Shown here one piece after another: positions 13,684 to 18,906 of a stretch of DNA of 18,906 bases (the first letter of the stretch is position 1; the number at the start of each line of letters is the position of its first letter). The position numbers and the translations under genes were made by a program. The stretch comes from an uncultured Prevotella sp. Its GTDB lineage: Bacteria > Bacteroidota > Bacteroidia > Bacteroidales > Bacteroidaceae. The notes beneath the pieces were generated by a model, which searched no databases, had not been told where the DNA came from, and saw only the letters and a list, made by a program, of their open reading frames with translations. The stretch covers positions 1-18,906 of the forward strand of contig CALCUV010000286.1 in assembly GCA_937906765.1 (NCBI GenBank), written 5' to 3'.

Positions 13684-16600
13684 ATGAAAAGATTCTTTTT
13701 GTTAAAACCCATGTTGTGCATATTCCTTTTAGGAATGGTGTGCCATGTAGCTTGGGCGCAGACAAGTTACAATGTTTCTAAATCAAGCACAAAACCAACT
13801 GACGGTTACTACGTCATCAAGGCGTCTTGTAGTCATGGGAATGGTTGGGTGTGGCATAACAATGCAACAACAGACAGAGCTTTCCGTGTAAACACTGAGG
13901 CTGGAGATTTATCAACTGGAGTAACATCTGACCAAGATGAGTATATCTGGAAATTGGTAAACAATTCTGATGGTACATTTACTTTGTTCAACATTGGAAC
14001 TGAAACATTCCTTCCTGCAGATCAGGCGCGCAACCAAAACATGAATAATCGAAAGGAACCTGTTGGTCATTTCGCTTTTACAGAGGTTGATAATTCTACA
14101 GACAGTTGGTTTATTTATCAAACTGACTTTACCAATGGTGGTAACAAGTTATACATCCATTGTAACAAACCAAGTTACCTCTGTTTGAGTTATTGGGATG
14201 GTTGTAACGTAGACGGAACTTCTATTCGCGCAGAATTTTACAAAGTTGAGATGTCAGAAACGGAATATACGATTAACTTTGTGATGAATGATGAGACTAT
14301 TCAGACAAGCAGTTATTCATATCCTTCAGACATTGCGTTAAGCAACAACTTGATTAAGACATTGGCTCCCAAGGGATATTTCATCGTAAGTTCTACACTT
14401 GAAGGAACTACTTATACTGTAAATGTGGTTCTTGACACCCGTCCCGTTCCTGGTAAGAAGTACTACATTTTCAACAAGCATCAAGCAGGGTATCAGTATT
14501 ACTATGACAACAACGGAAGTGTAGGTTTTGCTCCTGCTTGTAGATATAACGACAAGGCATACATTTGGTTGTGCGAAGCAAATGGTGAGAAACTCAATTT
14601 CAAGAATGTAAGCACAAATAAATGTTTTGCATGGAAGGCGCTTTCAAATAGTGCTTACGGATGGAATGTTAGTCCAGAGAAGGGTACTGGTAAGGTTGTT
14701 AATGATGGTTGTGTGACACTCCAAAATGGAGATAAATCAAAGTATTTGGTCGGTATGATTGGAAACTTTGACCAAGCAGATAACGCAGGTTATAACACTA
14801 CTACCTATTCAAGCGACTTCTGCTTTGTTGAATACACTCACAAGCCCCAGCCTGGTAAGTACTATTATTTCTACAACAAGCATCAGAAAGGTGACAAGTA
14901 TTTCTACGACAACAACGGTAGTGTAGGTTTTAGCGCTACAAAGGACGCATTCAATAAGAACTACATTTGGCTTTGCGAAGAAGATGCCAACAATCCTGGA
15001 ATGGTAACCTTCAAGAATCTTGGCACGAACAAGTATTTCGTATGGAAGGGACTTTCTACAACGGCATTGGCTTGGACAGTAGATGAGACCGTAGGCACAG
15101 GAAAAGTTGTGAACGAAGGTTGTGTGACACTTACAGCAAACCAAGCGGGTTCAAATGTACTTGTCGTGAAGAATGCAACAAGTTGGGACCAAGCTGGTAG
15201 TGCAGGCTACTACAATGAGACTTATTCAAGCGACTATTGTTTTGAAGAATTTTCAGTGTTGCCCCAGGATGGTATGACCTACCATATTTATAATGACAAC
15301 GACACGCCTCTTTACCTGAACAACAATAACGGAACGCTTAAGGCAACGGAAGGTAAACTTCTCATTGACTCACACCTCTTTGTTTGTCAGAAATATGGCG
15401 ACAATTATCGTTTCAAGAACTTAGCGGGTAAATGGCTTGCTCACAAGACGCTTAAGGATGCTGCACATAATTTCAAGGTAACAACAGAGAATGCAAATAA
15501 CTTTGGTCGTGCTACCTTGTGGACTGACAATGTGGATTCTAACGGAGGTCGCTTCCTTTGCATAGGAAATGATGGAAGTATGAGTCAGGCACAAACCCCC
15601 TACAATAAAAACTCCACGAACTTTTCTACAGACTTCGTGTTTGAACTCTGTTTGCAGACCACTAAGTCATTAACCATCAATTTGCCTGTATATGCAAATG
15701 CCACATTGACTATTGACGGCACTGCTTACACATCAACCTTGGAAACAGCATTAACTGAGGGTGTTGCTCCCACAATTTCTGTTACTACAGGTAATAAGCA
15801 TTTTGAATTTGCGGGTTTTGTAGATGAAGAAGGTAACACCTACAATGTTGCTGATTTGGCAAATGCAACTCAGGACGTTGTATTAACAGCAGTATTTACT
15901 CCCACATTCATGTCTTCTACTTACGGTGAAAAGTGGGTGCGCTTCACCAACTGTTCAAACACGGCTTATAGCGCAGGTCTTGAAGTTGTGGACGGAGGTT
16001 ATGCTGACCGTAAGGGTAAAACCGCTATCATGGATTTCTCTGCGGAAAACCAGTTGTGGTGTCTCGTTGGTACTGCCGAATCATTCGTACTTTACAACAA
16101 GGCTGCGGGTGATGCGTATGCGCTTAACGTACCTCTCGCTGCTGATGCTTCTTACGCACAAAATGTGGAGTCAAAGATGACTACCGACAAGGGTACTTGG
16201 AAGTTGAAGATGGGACATTACGGTATTGCTTTGGTTCCTACCGCAAAGCCCAATGCTTCTGAATGGGCTATCAATATGTATGGTGGTAACGGAGGTTATC
16301 TTAAACTTTTCACAACGAATAAAGAAGATAAGGGAAGTTATTGGACACCCACACTTATTGATGCTACAAAGTCAATTAGTGTTAATGTTACGGTTGAAGG
16401 TGAAGCATGGGATGCACGCCATGATGTAGCTCGCTTGATTTTGAATGCAGGAGGACTTACTTCAACGACAACAATTACGGGAAATACAACTATTGATAAG
16501 TCTTACCTTCCTAAGGATGAACCCTTCACGCTTAGCTGTCTGCCTTATCGTGGTTATACATTCAACGGTTTTGAGGAAACATACGAAAATGTAACGTTAG

Positions 16601-17823
16601 AAAGTAATCTTGAACTCGAAGCGACATTTGTTGCTAACGAGGAAAAGACGCTTTTCTACTCACCCAGTGCAACAGGTCATCCCTATCGTATCCCTGCAAT
16701 AGCAACAGCGCCCAATGGTCATATCTTTGCAATTTGTGACCACCGTCCTTGCGGTAGTGATATTGGTTATGGTGAAGTAGATATCGTATGCCGTATCTCT
16801 ACAGATAATGGACAAACATGGGGCAATGAGTTAATGCTTGCTGATGGCAACGGTGGAAGCACCAATATTATGGAAACGGGATATGGTGACCCTGCAATTG
16901 TTGCAGACCGCGAAAGCAATAAGATTCTCGTAATGATGGTGTGCGGACGTACTGTTTGCCATAATGGTCGTTGGGACAAATCGAAGATTGGAGTAAAAGA
17001 TGCTACCGCTGTTAACCGTGTGGCTCGTATCTATGGTACATACGATGAAACTACTGAGTCATGGAAGTGGACACAACCCGAAGAAGTGACGGACCACATG
17101 TATTCTATTTTCCTTGATGGCGATAATCCCACAGTTCCTTCAATGTTTATTGGTTCTGGTAAGATTTGTCAGAGTCGTGTAGTGAAGAAGGGTGAATACT
17201 ATCGTCTCTACTGCGCAATATGGACGAACAATGGAGGTAACCGTGTTATCTATTCGGACGACTTTGGTAAAACATGGAACGTACTCGGTACACTTGCTGA
17301 CCGTCCTGCTTCAGGAGGTGACGAACCTAAGTGTGAAGAAATGCCCGATGGTTCTGTAATTCTCAGTAGTCGTGTTTCAGGTGGACGTTGGTTCAATATC
17401 TTTACATTTGATAAAGATAAGTCAGATGCTGAAAAATATACAACAGGTACTTGGGGTACTGCAGTAAAGAGTACATCTGCTTATGATGGTAGTGGCAATG
17501 GTACGAACGGCGAAATCTATAAGGTAAAGGCAATCCGCAAGGTCGATGGTCAGATTTGCGATGTTATGTTGCAGTCAATCCCTGCCGGTCCTGGTCGTAC
17601 GAATGTTAAGGTGTACTACAAGGAAATGGAGTATAACGCTGACGGTACAAACAAGTACACTCCTGAAACCTTTGCCGCAGGTTGGCAAGTGGGTAAACAT
17701 GTAAGTTTCACCGATGCTTGCTACTCTACGATGATTCTCCAGGCCGACGGTCGCATAGGTTTCTTCTTTGAAGAAGTTCCTGGTTTACATTCCTTACACA
17801 TTGGAAGACCTTACAGCAGATAA
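13684..17823 (+). CDS. nanH: Large modular exo-sialidase (GH33), frameshifted near C-terminus
   Basis: Sialidases cleave terminal sialic acids from host glycoconjugates. This 1379-residue product starts with a signal peptide (1-25, ending AWA before QTSYN); I prefer the ATG at 13684 over 13603 for this reason. Then come a beta-trefoil-like module (about 27-210), three tandem modules starting at Pro254, Pro388 and Pro527, a short bacterial-repeat beta domain (about 660-740), another beta module from 743 and a second short beta domain (about 896-980). The GH33 propeller has YRIP with Arg1002, Asp boxes STDNGQTW (1039-1046) and SDDFGKTW (1191-1198), and CEEMPDGSVILSSR. The last strand is cut: after GFFFEEVPG the frame reads unrelated residues and stops, while the expected LVYIPYTLEDLT continues in the next frame. 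The catalytic domain therefore loses its closing strand and the protein its secretion tail. Confidence 0.92.
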   Translation: MKRFFLLKPMLCIFLLGMVCHVAWAQTSYNVSKSSTKPTDGYYVIKASCSHGNGWVWHNNATTDRAFRVNTEAGDLSTGVTSDQDEYIWKLVNNSDGTFTLFNIGTETFLPADQARNQNMNNRKEPVGHFAFTEVDNSTDSWFIYQTDFTNGGNKLYIHCNKPSYLCLSYWDGCNVDGTSIRAEFYKVEMSETEYTINFVMNDETIQTSSYSYPSDIALSNNLIKTLAPKGYFIVSSTLEGTTYTVNVVLDTRPVPGKKYYIFNKHQAGYQYYYDNNGSVGFAPACRYNDKAYIWLCEANGEKLNFKNVSTNKCFAWKALSNSAYGWNVSPEKGTGKVVNDGCVTLQNGDKSKYLVGMIGNFDQADNAGYNTTTYSSDFCFVEYTHKPQPGKYYYFYNKHQKGDKYFYDNNGSVGFSATKDAFNKNYIWLCEEDANNPGMVTFKNLGTNKYFVWKGLSTTALAWTVDETVGTGKVVNEGCVTLTANQAGSNVLVVKNATSWDQAGSAGYYNETYSSDYCFEEFSVLPQDGMTYHIYNDNDTPLYLNNNNGTLKATEGKLLIDSHLFVCQKYGDNYRFKNLAGKWLAHKTLKDAAHNFKVTTENANNFGRATLWTDNVDSNGGRFLCIGNDGSMSQAQTPYNKNSTNFSTDFVFELCLQTTKSLTINLPVYANATLTIDGTAYTSTLETALTEGVAPTISVTTGNKHFEFAGFVDEEGNTYNVADLANATQDVVLTAVFTPTFMSSTYGEKWVRFTNCSNTAYSAGLEVVDGGYADRKGKTAIMDFSAENQLWCLVGTAESFVLYNKAAGDAYALNVPLAADASYAQNVESKMTTDKGTWKLKMGHYGIALVPTAKPNASEWAINMYGGNGGYLKLFTTNKEDKGSYWTPTLIDATKSISVNVTVEGEAWDARHDVARLILNAGGLTSTTTITGNTTIDKSYLPKDEPFTLSCLPYRGYTFNGFEETYENVTLESNLELEATFVANEEKTLFYSPSATGHPYRIPAIATAPNGHIFAICDHRPCGSDIGYGEVDIVCRISTDNGQTWGNELMLADGNGGSTNIMETGYGDPAIVADRESNKILVMMVCGRTVCHNGRWDKSKIGVKDATAVNRVARIYGTYDETTESWKWTQPEEVTDHMYSIFLDGDNPTVPSMFIGSGKICQSRVVKKGEYYRLYCAIWTNNGGNRVIYSDDFGKTWNVLGTLADRPASGGDEPKCEEMPDGSVILSSRVSGGRWFNIFTFDKDKSDAEKYTTGTWGTAVKSTSAYDGSGNGTNGEIYKVKAIRKVDGQICDVMLQSIPAGPGRTNVKVYYKEMEYNADGTNKYTPETFAAGWQVGKHVSFTDACYSTMILQADGRIGFFFEEVPGLHSLHIGRPYSR

Positions 17824-18430
17824 GTACAGCCTCTACACCGTGAACAGCAGTATCGGTCAGTATGAAATCGGTACATTCTATGCTTCTGAAGCAATGCAGA
17901 TTCCTGAAGGTGTGAAGGCATATGTGGCAATCACTGAACCCGACATGAGTGAAGAAACGTTGACGATGACTGAAGTTGAAGATTTAATTCCTGCTCAAAC
18001 TGGTGTTGTACTTCGTGCTACAGCCAACGACTATAAGTTTATTCCTTCAATCAGTTATGGCAAAGAAGTTGCTGGCAATATGCTTAAGGGTTGGGAAGGT
18101 AACAGCGTTAATGGTAACCTCAAGAGCGAAGTCGCACTTCCTGAAGATGGAACTACCAACTATGTACTTACTGTGAAGGATGAAGTAGCTGGTTTCTACA
18201 AGAAGGATGCCGGTTTCAATGTGTACAATAATAAGGCGTATCTTAACGTTCCCGCAAGCATGAAGGTTATTCGCATTCGCTTCGAAAACAATGATGGTAC
18301 AACTGACATTATTGAAGTTCCCACAGAAGTGCTTAACGGAAACGGTGGCATCTACGACCTTTCAGGTCGCCGTGTAGAAAAGGCAACGAAGGGAGTATAT
18401 ATCGTAAACGGCAAAAAGGTTATTTTCTAA
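17780..18430 (+). pseudogene. Detached sialidase C-terminus with T9SS-type sorting domain
   Basis: This open frame, shifted +1 relative to the sialidase, encodes about 216 residues that continue the upstream protein: LVYIPYTLEDLTADKYSL would finish the propeller. A beta-rich C-terminal region follows, ending in IYDLSGRRV and GVYIVNGKKVIF. That ending is the typical Bacteroidales type IX secretion C-terminal sorting signal. There is no ATG near the start, no separate promoter and no signal peptide, so it should not be made as an independent exported protein. The frame is otherwise free of stops and keeps normal codon use, implying a recent break, a sequencing error or recoding. With the break repaired the sialidase would be about 1,580 residues. 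Confidence 0.85.
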
Positions 18431-18445
18431 ATGAATTTCAGCATT

Positions 18446-18613
18446 ATGAAGAAACATTATATCAAACCCACGCTTGAAGAAACGCTTCTTGAATTGCAAG
18501 GCGTTATTGCGGTGTCAAAACCTGAAGAGGTGAAAATTTATGATGACATCACGGAAGATGATGCCAAGATGGGCAACAAAAAAGGAGAACCTTGGTCACA
18601 CACTTGGGAATAA
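18446..18613 (+). CDS. Small acidic peptide of unknown function
   Basis: I do not recognise a named family. The 55-residue peptide begins MKKHYIKPTLEETLLELQG and has an acidic, Trp-containing C-terminus ending GEPWSHTWE. Short Bacteroidales peptides with an MKK-Y-KP start are frequent but uncharacterised. There is no signal peptide or membrane segment. An in-frame ATG at 18431, directly after the sialidase-frame stop, would add five residues; I favour 18446 because the MKK start fits such peptides better. It is followed 17 nt later by a strong terminator, so it is probably the last gene of the sialidase transcript. Confidence 0.6.
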   Translation: MKKHYIKPTLEETLLELQGVIAVSKPEEVKIYDDITEDDAKMGNKKGEPWSHTWE

Positions 18614-18630
18614 GACTCCTTAAATAACTG

Positions 18631-18664
18631 AGGCGCTCGAACGAAAGTTCGGGCGCCTTTTTTT
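18631..18664 (+). terminator. Intrinsic terminator of the sialidase unit
   Basis: AGGCGCTCGAAC (18631-18642) pairs 11 of 12, with one G-U, with GTTCGGGCGCCT (18647-18658) around a GAAA tetraloop. Seven T follow or overlap the stem end (18658-18664). It lies 17 nt after the small peptide stop. Confidence 0.93.
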
Positions 18665-18666
18665 CA

Positions 18667-18697
18667 TCTCACGCAAATTTCGCGAAATGCGCGAAGG
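18667..18697 (+). repeat. Dispersed CGCG-rich intergenic motif, copy 2
   Basis: This starts TCTCACGCAAATTTCGCG, ends GCGCGAAGG, and aligns to 3999-4029 (minus strand) with 24 of 31 identities. It directly follows the T-run of the sialidase terminator. Confidence 0.55.
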
Positions 18698-18783
18698 TCT
18701 TTTTTGGGATATAAGAACAGAGTCTCTGCGATTTTATAGACTGATTCATATTTTACCCCACGCCTGACGTACACTCTTGTTTT

Positions 18784-18808
18784 GACATAAGAACAAAAGA
18801 ACAGAATT
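18784..18808 (+). repeat. GACATAAGAACA motif, copy 2
   Basis: This 25-nt segment (GACATAAGAACAAAAGAACA and five more bases) matches 3835-3859 at 23 of 25 positions. Unlike the first copy it has no inverted partner in view, possibly because the window ends soon after. The remaining DNA to 18906 shows no gene. Confidence 0.6.
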
Positions 18809-18906
18809 TAATTTATTGCTTCTATATAACAAAACCTCAACCATTATTTATCCGCAATTAACTAGTTCTAACTCCATACGTTGCAAACGCTTTTGAAGAT
18901 ATAAAA

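Noticed and set aside
17761..17784. Programmed frameshift site in the sialidase
   Set aside because: No in-frame slow codon or stop resembling a known +1 site was seen, and several residues also seem missing, so a deletion fits better.
17768..18430. Independent gene starting at TTG 17768
   Set aside because: Its first residues match the sialidase propeller end, so it is a detached C-terminus rather than a separate gene.

Overview
The window looks like a chromosomal piece from a Bacteroidales bacterium, most likely a Prevotella-like or Tannerella-like mucosal species. The evidence is the Bacteroidetes-type -7 promoter motif (TAnnTTTG) upstream of many genes, weak or absent Shine-Dalgarno sequences, an acid-rich lipoprotein export signal, a C-terminal T9SS-type sorting domain, and typical Bacteroidales gene families. 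Species was not determined.

Layout. (1) 1-1719, minus strand: murF (peptidoglycan precursor ligase) then the 5' part of pyrH (UMP kinase), cut by the window edge. (2) 1986-3745, plus strand: folP (dihydropteroate synthase) and cdaA (membrane diadenylate cyclase making c-di-AMP), 23 nt apart. (3) 4261-8764, minus strand: glyS (glycyl-tRNA synthetase), an FKBP-type peptidyl-prolyl isomerase lipoprotein, and a secreted GH20 beta-N-acetylhexosaminidase with a C-terminal F5/8-like domain. (4) 8988-12763, plus strand: pepT (tripeptidase), class I [4Fe-4S] fumarate hydratase, and a small PlsC-like acyltransferase. (5) 13684-18613, plus strand: a very large modular sialidase (GH33) whose frame breaks near 17,780, its detached C-terminal region with the sorting domain, and a small acidic peptide gene, closed by a strong terminator.

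Most genes are housekeeping. The accessory theme is glycan foraging: the exo-sialidase and the hexosaminidase act on sialylated, GlcNAc/GalNAc-containing host glycans, although no SusC/SusD pair or transporter is present here. The sialidase seems to have recently lost its last propeller strand and sorting domain through a frameshift, while the downstream reading frame remains intact.

The less expected content is in the intergenic DNA. There is a 259-bp nested palindromic element of the REP/RAYT kind (12898-13156). A 27-nt sequence occurs twice, 10-12 nt after the stop codons of two unrelated genes and in the same orientation relative to each gene. A two-part dispersed repeat occurs at 3829-4029 and 18667-18808. 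Heptanucleotide AAAGGAG/CTCCTTT arrays flank a 58-nt duplication before the acyltransferase. An inverted-repeat cluster lies between murF and folP, and a G9 tract lies in the sialidase promoter region. No tRNA, rRNA, CRISPR array, transposase or phage gene was seen.
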